A program made the translations under genes and the position numbers. This document shows positions 1-8,393 of a stretch of 64,000 bases of DNA, piece by piece (within the stretch, counting starts at the first letter, position 1; each line of letters starts with the position of its first letter). The DNA is from Acholeplasmatales bacterium (GTDB lineage Bacteria; Bacillota_I; Bacilli_A; Acholeplasmatales; JAEDCM01). The stretch spans positions 1 to 64,000 of the forward strand of contig JAGCWW010000040.1 of the NCBI GenBank assembly GCA_017961685.1, in the 5' to 3' direction. The notes under the pieces are model-generated. The model did not search any database. It worked only from the letters and a program-made list of their open reading frames with translations, and was not told the DNA's origin.

Positions 1-32
1 TCATCCTGAGCCAGGATCAAACTCTCCATAAA
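1..32 (-). rRNA. rrs: 16S rRNA, 5' end only
   Basis: The reverse complement of the first bases reads GAGAGTTTGATCCTGGCTCA, the universally conserved 5' end of bacterial 16S rRNA. The rest of the gene lies to the left of the window. The mature 5' end is placed near position 32 by comparison with the Bacillus 16S start (TTTAT then GGAGAG). It is preceded by two promoters and a leader. Confidence 0.97.
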
Positions 33-100
33 TTTATGTCTTGTTTGTTTTTATTGATTCGTTTTTAATTCGCTTTGCGTTTTTTCTTTTGCCTGTCTAT

Positions 101-118
101 GTTCAGTTTTCAAAGACC
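101..118 (-). promoter_or_regulatory. boxA-like element in the rRNA leader
   Basis: On the minus strand the leader contains GTCTTTGAAAACTGAAC, like the boxA-type antitermination motif in Firmicute rRNA leaders. A short hairpin (GCACG...CGTGC, about 127-146) lies just upstream. The assignment rests on motif resemblance and position only. Confidence 0.5.
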
Positions 119-153
119 TGTAATCTTGCACGTTTTAGTCAGCGTGCTTTTTT

Positions 154-182
154 ATTATAGCATTGACTAAAGACGTTGTCAA
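154..182 (-). promoter_or_regulatory. rRNA promoter, proximal (P2-like)
   Basis: A perfect sigma-70 type promoter on the minus strand: -35 TTGACA at 177-182, a 17-base spacer, -10 TATAAT at 154-159. It would start transcription near 147 and read through the leader into 16S. Confidence 0.9.
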
Positions 183-247
183 TATGTATTTAATTAAATT
201 TTTAATTTATTTAGTCATAAAAATCTAATCTCACACACACCTTTTTT

Positions 248-276
248 ATTCTATAACAGATGAAACATAAAGTCAA
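248..276 (-). promoter_or_regulatory. rRNA promoter, distal (P1-like), with upstream A-tracts
   Basis: A second promoter 94 bases upstream of the first: -35 TTGACT at 271-276, a 17-base spacer, -10 TAGAAT at 248-253. Directly upstream, at 281-306, three runs of 6 to 7 A (minus strand) recur every 9 to 11 bases. This resembles an UP element or an intrinsically bent A-tract array. The tandem arrangement matches Bacillus rrn operons. Confidence 0.8.
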
Positions 277-315
277 CAACTTTTTTCACTTTTTTTCACC
301 TTTTTTCAAGAAAAT

Positions 316-343
316 AAAAATGGCACTAAAAAATGCCATTTTA
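316..343 (-). terminator. Rho-independent terminator after rseP
   Basis: Minus-strand hairpin with arms AAATGGCA and TGCCATTT-type pairing around an A/T loop, followed by a T run. It lies downstream of rseP and upstream of the rRNA promoters, so it separates the two units. Confidence 0.8.
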
Positions 344-388
344 TTAATGATTATAATAGTTAATTCTTATACATATATATTATATATA

Positions 389-1966
389 TTAGAATATTCG
401 CAAGATGTCATTGAATGTAATATATAGTAGTAATCCTATTAGTAGGAAGAATACTATTGTTGTAAGTGTATCTTCTACTTTTCGACTTACCTTTTTTCTT
501 GTTACTGCTTCTATTCCAACAAATAATATTCTACCACCATCAAGGGCAGGAATTGGAAGTAGGTTAACAATACCAATATTAACACTTAAGAAGCCTAAGA
601 ACCATATATAATTTGTGAATCCTCCAGTTAGAGAATTCTTAATCATTGCATAAATTCCAACTGGACCTGATAAGTCTTTAACACCAACATCTCTTGATGT
701 GAATAATAACTTCAATGTATTCCAAACATTAGCAATACTTGATCCAAAATTCTTAAATGAATAAACAAAGCTATAGAAGAAATCAAAATGAAATTTAGGA
801 GATACTCCTATTCTTGCACTAAGCATCTCTAGATCACTAATTGATTTAACTGTTCTTTTTCCAAGTAAATGAACTTCTATTTCTTTTTCTTTACCATCTC
901 TTGTAAGTGTTACTTTTACCTTTTCTCCATCAATTTCTTCATTTTGACAGAATGCGATTAAATCGCTCCATGAATGGATTTCTGTATCATTAATCTTTGT
1001 GATAATATCTTTATCTTCTAAACCAGCTTGACTAGCTTTAGTTGTATAAACATATATTACCGCACCATCTACATCACTATATTTTTCAAAGTTACCATAT
1101 ACTCCTAAATTTCCAATAGTAATTATTGGCATAACTGTTGCAGTATATTCTACTTCATCTCTTAAATAAGTTATTGTTACTGTTGTGTTATTTATTATTT
1201 CAGTATCTAAATAATCAATATCACTCCATTTTTCAACAGCCTTATCATTAATCTTAATTATTTTATCGCCTTTTCTTAAACCAGCGTGATATGCAGGAGC
1301 TTCTATATCTTCTTTATCAAGTTTAAATGTTTCTTCTATTGAACCTATTACAGGTTTATTTGATTGCTTACCAATTAATAAACCAGCAATAATGAATAAG
1401 AAGATAGCAAGAATGAAGTTCATTCCTGGACCTGCAAATAACATAACAAATCTTTGCCACTTTGTTTTTGATTCAAAACATCTGTTATATGGTGATAATT
1501 GAATCTTCTTCTTTGGCTTATACCAAATACTTGCATCAATTAAACACTCATATTTTGTTTCTACACCATCAACATTAAGAGTGATGAAAGGATCATTACC
1601 TTCCTTACAGTAGATATCTCTTTCTACTACCTTACCAGTAATCATTCTTTCCCTATCTTTGCATAAAATAATATCAGTTATTTTATTTTCTTCATTAATA
1701 TTAATACCAATTTCTACATCTTTTTGAAGATAGTCTTGTGCAAGTGAACCATCTGCCATAGAAACAAATCCACCAAGAGGGATTGCTCTAACTCCATAAG
1801 TAGTTTCACCTTTCTTCTTTCCATAGATTAAAGGTCCCATACCAATGGAGTAATCATAACATAAGACATTATATTTTTTTGCAAACATAAAATGTCCAAG
1901 TTCATGAAGTGAGATGATTAAGCATAGACCAAATAGAAACGCGATTAACGCAACTACAACTGTCAT
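389..1966 (-). CDS. rseP: RIP metalloprotease RseP/RasP (site-2 protease, M50)
   Basis: An intramembrane zinc protease that cleaves transmembrane substrates such as anti-sigma factors and signal-peptide remnants. The N-terminal membrane segment carries the zinc motif HELGH (residues 21-25). The second conserved motif, LLPIPALDGGR, lies near residue 470 in a C-terminal membrane segment. Two PDZ-like regions occupy about residues 205-385. At 525 residues it is longer than most homologues (about 420-450) because of an extra soluble segment at about residues 70-165. Its ATG overlaps the dxr stop (ATGA), so it is the last gene of a cdsA-dxr-rseP unit, as in Bacillus. Confidence 0.95.
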   Translation of the reverse strand: MTVVVALIAFLFGLCLIISLHELGHFMFAKKYNVLCYDYSIGMGPLIYGKKKGETTYGVRAIPLGGFVSMADGSLAQDYLQKDVEIGININEENKITDIILCKDRERMITGKVVERDIYCKEGNDPFITLNVDGVETKYECLIDASIWYKPKKKIQLSPYNRCFESKTKWQRFVMLFAGPGMNFILAIFLFIIAGLLIGKQSNKPVIGSIEETFKLDKEDIEAPAYHAGLRKGDKIIKINDKAVEKWSDIDYLDTEIINNTTVTITYLRDEVEYTATVMPIITIGNLGVYGNFEKYSDVDGAVIYVYTTKASQAGLEDKDIITKINDTEIHSWSDLIAFCQNEEIDGEKVKVTLTRDGKEKEIEVHLLGKRTVKSISDLEMLSARIGVSPKFHFDFFYSFVYSFKNFGSSIANVWNTLKLLFTSRDVGVKDLSGPVGIYAMIKNSLTGGFTNYIWFLGFLSVNIGIVNLLPIPALDGGRILFVGIEAVTRKKVSRKVEDTLTTIVFFLLIGLLLYITFNDILRIF

Positions 1967-3072
1967 AATCTTCCTCCAATTACTCTATTTTTAACTTCTT
2001 CATTAACTCTAATAATATCTTCTAAACTAGGTTTAAAATTCTTTGTTTTCTTTAGTTCTTGATAAACTATTTCTTCAATATCTAAAAACTTAATTTTACC
2101 ATTTAAAAACAACTCAACCGCTGCTTCATTAGCTGCTTGTAAGACAGTAGGCATAATACCACCTTTCTTACCAGCTTCAATTGCATATTTTAAGCAAGGA
2201 AATCTTTTAAATGAGATATTTTTAAAGTGTAATGTAGTTAGATTAAAACCATTATCATATTTAACTCTACTACCCTTATTTAAGGCATATAGAATAGGTT
2301 CTTTCATACTAATAGGTGCAAGTAATGCTTTCATATTAGAATCGTTAAATAAAACTAGTGAATGCACAATTGATTCTTTGTGCATAATAGGTTTAATATT
2401 TTCATAACTTACTCCAAATAAATGATGAGCCTCAATTACTTCAAAACCTTTATTCATCATAGTGGCACTATCAATAGTAATTTTCTTACCCATCTTCCAG
2501 TTAGGATGATTTAGTGCATCAGTAACAGTAACATCAACTAATTCTTCTCTTTTTTTATCTCTAAATGCTCCACCACTTGCTGTAATATATAACTTCTTAA
2601 TTGTTTTATTATCCTCACCATTAAGACATTGCCAAATAGCGGAATGCTCACTATCTACAGGGTAGATTTTAACATTTTCTTTTCTAGCTAAATCCATAAC
2701 AATATCTCCAGCCATAACTAAAGATTCTTTATTGGCTAAAGCTATATCATTTTTAGCTTTTAAGGCAGATATAGTTGGTTTTAATCCAACTGATCCACTT
2801 AAAGCATTTATTAAGATATCACATTTAATACTAGCTAGTTCATCTAGTCCAGTATTACCTACAAAAATATTTTTAACATAGTCTTTAAAAATGGCTTTAT
2901 CTTCTTCTTTTCTAACGCAGATATATTCTGGTTTAAACTTCTTTACTATTTCTAAAGACTTACAAGTATCAGTCCCAAGTGATACACCTAAAAGATTATA
3001 ATTGAATTCATCAATTAATTCTAAACTAAGTGTTCCAATTGAACCTGTACCACCAAGTAAAATAATATTCAT
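1963..3072 (-). CDS. dxr: 1-deoxy-D-xylulose 5-phosphate reductoisomerase
   Basis: Second enzyme of the DXP (MEP) isoprenoid pathway: it converts DXP to 2-C-methyl-D-erythritol 4-phosphate with NADPH. The N terminus has the Rossmann motif LLGGTGSIG (residues 4-12). The metal and substrate motifs PVDSEHSAIWQ and ASGGAFRD, and the later GFEVIEAHHLFG, are intact. Length 369 fits the family. It ends in TGA within the ATGA start of rseP and follows cdsA by about 10 bases. The partner dxs is at 41753-43561. Confidence 0.96.
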   Translation of the reverse strand: MNIILLGGTGSIGTLSLELIDEFNYNLLGVSLGTDTCKSLEIVKKFKPEYICVRKEEDKAIFKDYVKNIFVGNTGLDELASIKCDILINALSGSVGLKPTISALKAKNDIALANKESLVMAGDIVMDLARKENVKIYPVDSEHSAIWQCLNGEDNKTIKKLYITASGGAFRDKKREELVDVTVTDALNHPNWKMGKKITIDSATMMNKGFEVIEAHHLFGVSYENIKPIMHKESIVHSLVLFNDSNMKALLAPISMKEPILYALNKGSRVKYDNGFNLTTLHFKNISFKRFPCLKYAIEAGKKGGIMPTVLQAANEAAVELFLNGKIKFLDIEEIVYQELKKTKNFKPSLEDIIRVNEEVKNRVIGGRL

Positions 3073-3082
3073 AATATACCTC

Positions 3083-3988
3083 CTATAGTGGTAAGATTAC
3101 TCCTAAAAAGATAAAGATTATTACTAAGAAAATAGAAATAAATAATGATGAATCAAATCTATCCATTACACCACCATGTCCTGGGAAGATTTTACCATAA
3201 TCTTTAATTCCATTATCTCTTTTAAACTTAGATGCGACTAGATCTCCTACTTGTCCAATGAAACTTACAAATAATGTAAGAATTATTATTAAAGTAATTT
3301 CTAGTGCTTTTGAATCTATTTTACAAACTTTAACAAATAAAGTTCCACCATCAGCAAATAATTCATTATAGAAAATAAATACTAAACTACCAAATACAGT
3401 TCCAAAAATAGTACCTGCAATACAACCTTCAAAGCTCTTCTTTGGACTAATAACTGGGGCAGGGCGTTTCTTGATGAACTTTGTGCCTAGCGCTACACCA
3501 AAGAAATAAGCAAACATATCTGTGAATGCCGCAACTACTATAATATAAACTAATACACCCCTACCATAAAGCATTAATACTGGTACAGCTGCAAAACCAA
3601 TTCCAACATAATTAGCAACTAATAATAATTTACTACCATTATTTGAATCAATTGATTTATCGAATATTATTAATAAACCAATTACTAGCATCATTACAAA
3701 TAAAGATATTGCTAAAATACTTGCCATTGGAAAATCAGCATCCTTCTTATGGAAATAGAAAGATAGGGCAATAGTTAGGTTTTCATAAGCTGTTAAAGTA
3801 AAGATACAAACCTTTCCTAGAAAAGAAAATCTTGCTTCATTTTTTACTTCAAACATATGGATTATTTCATATGCGCCAACTAGTGATAATAGCACACTTA
3901 AGCCAATAAATACTTCTACTGGTGCAAATATTAGTAGTGGGATTCCAACTAATCCCATACAAAATCCTGTTATAATTCTTGTTTTCAT
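3083..3988 (-). CDS. cdsA: phosphatidate cytidylyltransferase
   Basis: Makes CDP-diacylglycerol from phosphatidic acid and CTP, the branch point of anionic phospholipid synthesis; membrane-integral. Several hydrophobic segments run through the protein. The CDP-DAG synthase signature is complete near residues 250-276 (SKFKRDNGIKDYGKIFPGHG then GVMDRFDS). Length 301 is normal. It sits between a small membrane gene and dxr in one operon. Confidence 0.95.
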   Translation of the reverse strand: MKTRIITGFCMGLVGIPLLIFAPVEVFIGLSVLLSLVGAYEIIHMFEVKNEARFSFLGKVCIFTLTAYENLTIALSFYFHKKDADFPMASILAISLFVMMLVIGLLIIFDKSIDSNNGSKLLLVANYVGIGFAAVPVLMLYGRGVLVYIIVVAAFTDMFAYFFGVALGTKFIKKRPAPVISPKKSFEGCIAGTIFGTVFGSLVFIFYNELFADGGTLFVKVCKIDSKALEITLIIILTLFVSFIGQVGDLVASKFKRDNGIKDYGKIFPGHGGVMDRFDSSLFISIFLVIIFIFLGVILPL

Positions 3989-3996
3989 TTCTTCAC

Positions 3997-4329
3997 CTAC
4001 TTTTTAAAGACTAATACTAAAATAAAATATAATAAAACGATTGCAAACATTGTTGTTCTAATTAATATACCTATTGGTGATTGCTTATATTCTGTCTCTT
4101 CTTTTCTAGCAACATAATCTAATCTTCTTGTTTTATCTTTTTCAAAGAAGATTAATTCAGGTACTCCAAGCATAAAAACAATAGAGCATACAAATGCTAC
4201 AGCTACACCGTCAAAAACCTTTTTATTTATGCAAATTATTAAAAAGAAAGTAACTAAAGTAATCATTGGAATTATATTTAATAAGCCAACAATTAACCTC
4301 TTTTTCCATCCTACTTTTAAGACAAACAT
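3997..4329 (-). CDS. small three-helix membrane protein, unknown function
   Basis: I do not recognise a family. The product is about 110 residues with three predicted membrane helices (about residues 10-30, 42-62 and 87-107) and a charged loop rich in Lys/Arg/Glu between helices 2 and 3. ATG at 4329 is chosen because AGGTG lies 6 bases upstream; a GTG 9 bases earlier overlaps that site. It is the first gene of the unit leading to cdsA, dxr and rseP, so a role near membrane lipid synthesis is possible but unproven. Confidence 0.7.
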   Translation of the reverse strand: MFVLKVGWKKRLIVGLLNIIPMITLVTFFLIICINKKVFDGVAVAFVCSIVFMLGVPELIFFEKDKTRRLDYVARKEETEYKQSPIGILIRTTMFAIVLLYFILVLVFKK

Positions 4330-4345
4330 TTTTATCACCTATTTT

Positions 4346-4351
4346 ATTATA
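4346..4351 (-). promoter_or_regulatory. putative -10 box for the cdsA-dxr-rseP unit
   Basis: A TATAAT on the minus strand lies just upstream of the first gene of this unit, directly after the plsC terminator region. No convincing -35 was found at the usual distance. Confidence 0.45.
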
Positions 4352-4402
4352 CACTACTTTTATAACAAATGCATTAAAATTACTTATTTTTCAAAAATAA
4401 AA

Positions 4403-4422
4403 GAGTGAATATATATTCACTC
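4403..4422 (-). terminator. Rho-independent terminator after plsC
   Basis: Perfect 20-base palindrome GAGTGAATATATATTCACTC followed on the minus strand by TTTTATTTTT, immediately after the plsC stop codon. Confidence 0.85.
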
Positions 4423-4423
4423 A

Positions 4424-5230
4424 TTATTTTATGAAGCACTCTTTTACTAGTTTTTCAGCATAAGAATTTATGTCATCTTTAGACATTTGTGAATACTTTT
4501 CATAATCTAAAACTTCTATAAATTCTAGTGTTACATTATGCCTTTTAAAGAATAATTTATCATTAACCTTATGAGTATCTTTTAAGCATGAGATAACTAG
4601 TGGTTTTTTTGTTTTAAACGCAAGTAAAAGATATCCTTTTAAAAAAGGTAATAATGGCTCATCTGTGAAGTTTCTTGTTCCTTCAGGGAATATTCCTATA
4701 GAGTAGTTTTCATTATTCATTAATTCTACTCCATATACTAATTCCTTATAGTCTTTTCTTTCATCTTCTCTTGTTAAATATAGGTAGTTATTACGCCAAA
4801 TTAATTTACCAAATCCAGGTATAGAAAATAAAGATTTCTTAGCAGCAAAAACCATCTTTTTATTCTTTAATTCCTTATCAATAACAAAAGAATCGATATT
4901 TGATCTATGATTAGATATTAATATGAATGGTTCATCTGGAACTATTTCTTTATTAACTACTTTTACATGTACATTAAATAATCTTAAGCCAAATCTTTCA
5001 TATCTATTAAACATTCTAAAATAGAATTTAGAATATTTATATCTTTTATTTTTCTTTATTGGAAGAGTAAAGATAAATAATATACCAAAGAATATTAATA
5101 CATCTACTAGTAATAAAGCTGCGCCAAAGCCTAAACCAATCAATATTTCATATATTACATCTAAATTAAATGAGAAAATAGATATAATTATACCAATTAT
5201 TAAATCAATTAAAAGTATGAGTAAAAACAT
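4424..5230 (-). CDS. 1-acyl-sn-glycerol-3-phosphate acyltransferase (PlsC family)
   Basis: Acylates lysophosphatidic acid to phosphatidic acid at the membrane. Two hydrophobic N-terminal segments (about residues 1-55) are followed by the catalytic HX4D motif in ISNHRSNIDSF (about residues 105-115) and the substrate motif GIFPEGTRNF (about residues 175-185). Length 268 fits. It lies 1 base from the upstream lipid kinase gene, so the two are co-transcribed. It is one of four acyltransferase-like genes in the window, so the precise substrate is not certain. Confidence 0.88.
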   Translation of the reverse strand: MFLLILLIDLIIGIIISIFSFNLDVIYEILIGLGFGAALLLVDVLIFFGILFIFTLPIKKNKRYKYSKFYFRMFNRYERFGLRLFNVHVKVVNKEIVPDEPFILISNHRSNIDSFVIDKELKNKKMVFAAKKSLFSIPGFGKLIWRNNYLYLTREDERKDYKELVYGVELMNNENYSIGIFPEGTRNFTDEPLLPFLKGYLLLAFKTKKPLVISCLKDTHKVNDKLFFKRHNVTLEFIEVLDYEKYSQMSKDDINSYAEKLVKECFIK

Positions 5231-5231
5231 C

Positions 5232-6080
5232 TTATAAAGTTACCTTATATGATTTAACATTTAATACTGTTTCACCATCAATTTGTAGAGCACATGGAAT
5301 ATTGAATTCTACTTCAATATCTTTTCCTGTCATAATATTTACAACCTTCTTCTTTTTAATGTGTGTACCTTTAAAAATAGATGGGAAAATCATTAATGCT
5401 CTAATCTTAGATCTTGTTTTATATACGACAACACTTAAAGTTTCACTATTTAATCTATCTTGGGCAGGAGCTATAATCATACCTCCACCATAATATCTAC
5501 CTTTCATAGTAGGTGCTAGCCAAACATTTTTATATTCATAAACTTGTCCATCAATTGTGATTTTAGCTTTTCTTTTCTTATAGTGAAATAATAAACCTTT
5601 AATAGCGATAGATGAATAATTAATAGGTTTATTTGGTTTTTCTACTCTTTGTTTATCAGCAACTTCACAGCAATATCCATCAATACCATAACCTATTCCG
5701 TTAATAAACTTAGTACTCACACCATCAATAGTTACTGTAGGTAGATTTTTAATATATTCGTTAATTAAAACTGGTTCTTTTGTATCATGCCTACCTAAAT
5801 CAGCTAAAAAGTCATTACCTGTACCTGTTGGATAAATATAAACATTTTGCTTAATGTTATCGCAATCAACATGATTAATAAAATAGTTTAATGTTCCATC
5901 TCCTCCACATATAACTATTTCATCATCATCGTTTAAGCCTTTAACAAATTCAGCATGATTAAAGCCTTCATCATTAACACAAACTTCCTTAAATTCTTCA
6001 GTTAAAGAATTTCTTAGTTCATTTAACCTTTCTTCATAGTTACTGTTGTTGGTTTTCTTGTTGATTAATAAGTACTTCAT
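5232..6080 (-). CDS. diacylglycerol kinase-like lipid kinase (DagK/YegS family)
   Basis: Phosphorylates diacylglycerol or a related lipid, returning it to phosphatidic acid. The nucleotide-binding motif IVICGGDGTLNYF is at about residues 55-67, and TGTGNDFLADLG follows at about 86-97. Length 282 is typical of soluble DgkB-type kinases. The start at 6080 overlaps the 3' end of the DUF368-acyltransferase gene by 41 bases and begins with the expected MKYLLINKKT strand. The neighbours are both lipid genes, which supports phosphatidate recycling. Confidence 0.85.
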   Translation of the reverse strand: MKYLLINKKTNNSNYEERLNELRNSLTEEFKEVCVNDEGFNHAEFVKGLNDDDEIVICGGDGTLNYFINHVDCDNIKQNVYIYPTGTGNDFLADLGRHDTKEPVLINEYIKNLPTVTIDGVSTKFINGIGYGIDGYCCEVADKQRVEKPNKPINYSSIAIKGLLFHYKKRKAKITIDGQVYEYKNVWLAPTMKGRYYGGGMIIAPAQDRLNSETLSVVVYKTRSKIRALMIFPSIFKGTHIKKKKVVNIMTGKDIEVEFNIPCALQIDGETVLNVKSYKVTL

Positions 6081-7734
6081 TTTCTTCCTCTCCTAACTCA
6101 TTTTTTTCTTTTTTTATTTCGATTAATTTTTCATTAATTCTTGATTTTATTAATTCAGCTAAATCTTTTCTATCTAAATCTTTATATTCATCATAGTAAA
6201 TCGGTTTTAAGAAATGTACTTCTGGATAAATTTTTCTAAATGAAGATTTACCAAATACTTTCCATGAATCATATAAACAAATAGGTATTATTGTACATTT
6301 AGCCATATAAGCTGGTTTTAAACAACCTGAATGGAATTCTCTTAAATTGTTATTATTATCTTTATATCCACCTTCTGGGAAAGCTAAATGATTCATTCCA
6401 TTAGCTAAATCATTACCCATTCTAATTACTGCATCATAATTTTCTTTATAAGCTCCTTGAGTTACAAGCTTTACATCTATTAATTCAGGGGTAACATTAT
6501 AGAATGGATAATTAATCATCGATGAATCTGCGATAAAGCTATATGGAATATCATGTAAAGCTTCACAAATGGCTAAACCATCGAATTTTCCTTGATGATT
6601 AGATATGAAGAATTTCGTTCCTTCAGGGATGTTTTCAAACCCAAATACTTTAGGATAAGCCCTTGCGGATTTATTAATAGTTAAAACGGAATCCGCAAAT
6701 ACTTTATAACGTTCTTCAAATGTATATTCATCTCTATGCTTTTTATAATAATTAAGTCTTCTAAGAATTTTAATTGCTTTAATTGGACTTCTAGCAATTG
6801 TAAAATAGAATCTCCAATGATTTCTTTTTTTAACAATTTCATCTCTTAAATCATATTCACTATTATATCTATTAAATAGATACATTAATAAATAACCTAC
6901 AACAAATAATATAACAGATACTAATACAATTGTATTAGATGCATATTGACTTTGATTATTCATAAATTCAGGGTTATTTAATATAGATCTTTGTGTTACT
7001 ACTATTGGGGCAACTAATATAAAGCCTAAATTTGCGAATCTAAATTGGGCTTCATGTTTTCCAATAGCTTTTTTGATTAATAGTGATACAAAGAAAGCTC
7101 CAACACCATAAGAAACTAAATATATTCCAAGTACTGTTAAGTTATGTACTACTGCTGTAGCACTAGTTAAATCATTAATAGTACCTATTATCGCATAATA
7201 ATAGCCAAATGATAGTAGAATCATCGCAAAGTCTACTCCTGGAATAACTAATGTAGTTGATGTTACTAAACCTACACCAGCTAGGATAAAGTATTCATAT
7301 AATTCCATATCTTCAAAATCGATTGGATTACCATTAAATGCTAGTGTTGAGAAAACTATAACACCTGCCATAACAATTAAAGTAATAATAAAATTTCTTT
7401 TCTTTGCTTTTGTTTCTCTTATTTCTCTAAACATTTCAGGTATTGAACCTATTACAAAGCCTATAATAAGTGCTGTAACTGGAAGTGGATATTTATCATA
7501 TAACTTACTTACTAAGGTGGCACCTAAAATGGAACCTACACCAAAGCCAAGCATAATAGGTATTAGAAATGCTATACTTTTTTTAAAATTAGAAAAAATA
7601 GAGCTAATTGAATCAATTAAAAGAAAATAAAGACCAAGCGCAATCGCAATAGTTGATGCGGATAACCCTGGTATGGCTATACTAATAAAGCCTATTAAGA
7701 TTCCTTTTAAAAAAATTCCTATAGCTCTTTTCAT
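6040..7734 (-). CDS. DUF368 membrane protein fused to a PlsC-type acyltransferase
   Basis: Residues about 1-290 are a polytopic membrane domain with the DUF368 look: GFISIAIPGLSASTIAIALG near the start and VIPGVDFAMILLSFGYYY at about residues 163-180. DUF368 members have been linked to undecaprenyl-phosphate translocation (PopT). Residues about 355-545 are an acyltransferase domain with FISNHQGKFDGLA (an HX4D motif) and LAFPEGGYKDN. A short charged linker joins them. The protein ends in a Glu/Gln-rich tail. The fusion is unusual; substrate and direction of transport are inference. It follows the frr terminator and heads a lipid operon. Confidence 0.85.
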   Translation of the reverse strand: MKRAIGIFLKGILIGFISIAIPGLSASTIAIALGLYFLLIDSISSIFSNFKKSIAFLIPIMLGFGVGSILGATLVSKLYDKYPLPVTALIIGFVIGSIPEMFREIRETKAKKRNFIITLIVMAGVIVFSTLAFNGNPIDFEDMELYEYFILAGVGLVTSTTLVIPGVDFAMILLSFGYYYAIIGTINDLTSATAVVHNLTVLGIYLVSYGVGAFFVSLLIKKAIGKHEAQFRFANLGFILVAPIVVTQRSILNNPEFMNNQSQYASNTIVLVSVILFVVGYLLMYLFNRYNSEYDLRDEIVKKRNHWRFYFTIARSPIKAIKILRRLNYYKKHRDEYTFEERYKVFADSVLTINKSARAYPKVFGFENIPEGTKFFISNHQGKFDGLAICEALHDIPYSFIADSSMINYPFYNVTPELIDVKLVTQGAYKENYDAVIRMGNDLANGMNHLAFPEGGYKDNNNNLREFHSGCLKPAYMAKCTIIPICLYDSWKVFGKSSFRKIYPEVHFLKPIYYDEYKDLDRKDLAELIKSRINEKLIEIKKEKNELGEEENEVLINQQENQQQ

Positions 7735-7814
7735 ATTTCTTACCTAACCTATCAATTTTATTATATCAAAAAATAGGAAAAATATTTATATTTTTTAAAT
7801 AATATAGTAAAAAA

Positions 7815-7837
7815 AGACATTCAATTAATGAATGTCT
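7815..7837 (-). terminator. Rho-independent terminator after frr
   Basis: Hairpin AGACATTCA/TGAATGTCT with a short AT loop and seven T on the minus strand. The 5' arm overlaps the frr stop codon. It separates the translation genes from the lipid operon. Confidence 0.85.
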
Positions 7838-8381
7838 AGATTTCCATAAGTTCTTTTTCTTTAGTTTCAGTTTCCTTTTCGATTTTTTCGATATATTTAT
7901 CAGTTAATTTTTGAATATCTTCAATATATCCTTTTTCATCGTCTTCAGGTAATTTTAACTTCTTAATAGCGTCATTCCCATCACGTCTAATGTTTCTACA
8001 AGCTACTTTAGCACCTTCAGTTATTTTTCCTAAACCTTTAACTAATTCTCTTCTTCTTTCCTCTGTTAATTTAGGGAAGATTAAACGAATAGTTACACCA
8101 TCATTAATAGGTGTAATACCTAAATCAGATGCACTGATTGCTCTTTCGATTAGCTTTAATGTTGATGGATCATAAGGCTTAATTAATAATTGATTAGCTT
8201 CTGGAGTTGAAACGTTAGAGATTTGTCTAACTGGTGATGGAGAGCCATAATATTCAACAGTTATGGAATCAAGGATGTTTGCACTTGCTCTACCTGTTCT
8301 AATTTTAGAAAAGTCTTTAAGCATAGATTGAACAGTTTTTTCCATTTTTTCTTCTGTTTCAAGTAAAATCATTTCTGGCAT
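7836..8381 (-). CDS. frr: ribosome recycling factor
   Basis: Acts with EF-G to split post-termination ribosomes. The family core FSKIRTGRASANILDSITVEYYG is present at about residues 24-46, and PKLTEERRRELVK occurs at about 104-116. Length 181 is typical. It follows pyrH by 12 bases with a strong GGAGG site, in the conserved rpsB-tsf-pyrH-frr order. Confidence 0.96.
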   Translation of the reverse strand: MPEMILLETEEKMEKTVQSMLKDFSKIRTGRASANILDSITVEYYGSPSPVRQISNVSTPEANQLLIKPYDPSTLKLIERAISASDLGITPINDGVTIRLIFPKLTEERRRELVKGLGKITEGAKVACRNIRRDGNDAIKKLKLPEDDEKGYIEDIQKLTDKYIEKIEKETETKEKELMEI

Positions 8382-8393
8382 AAATATCTCCTC

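Noticed and set aside
281..306. Short tandem repeat of T6-7CAC/CACC as a minisatellite or CRISPR-like array
   Set aside because: Only three imperfect units of about 10 bases, all A/T tracts directly upstream of a promoter; better explained as an A-tract UP element.
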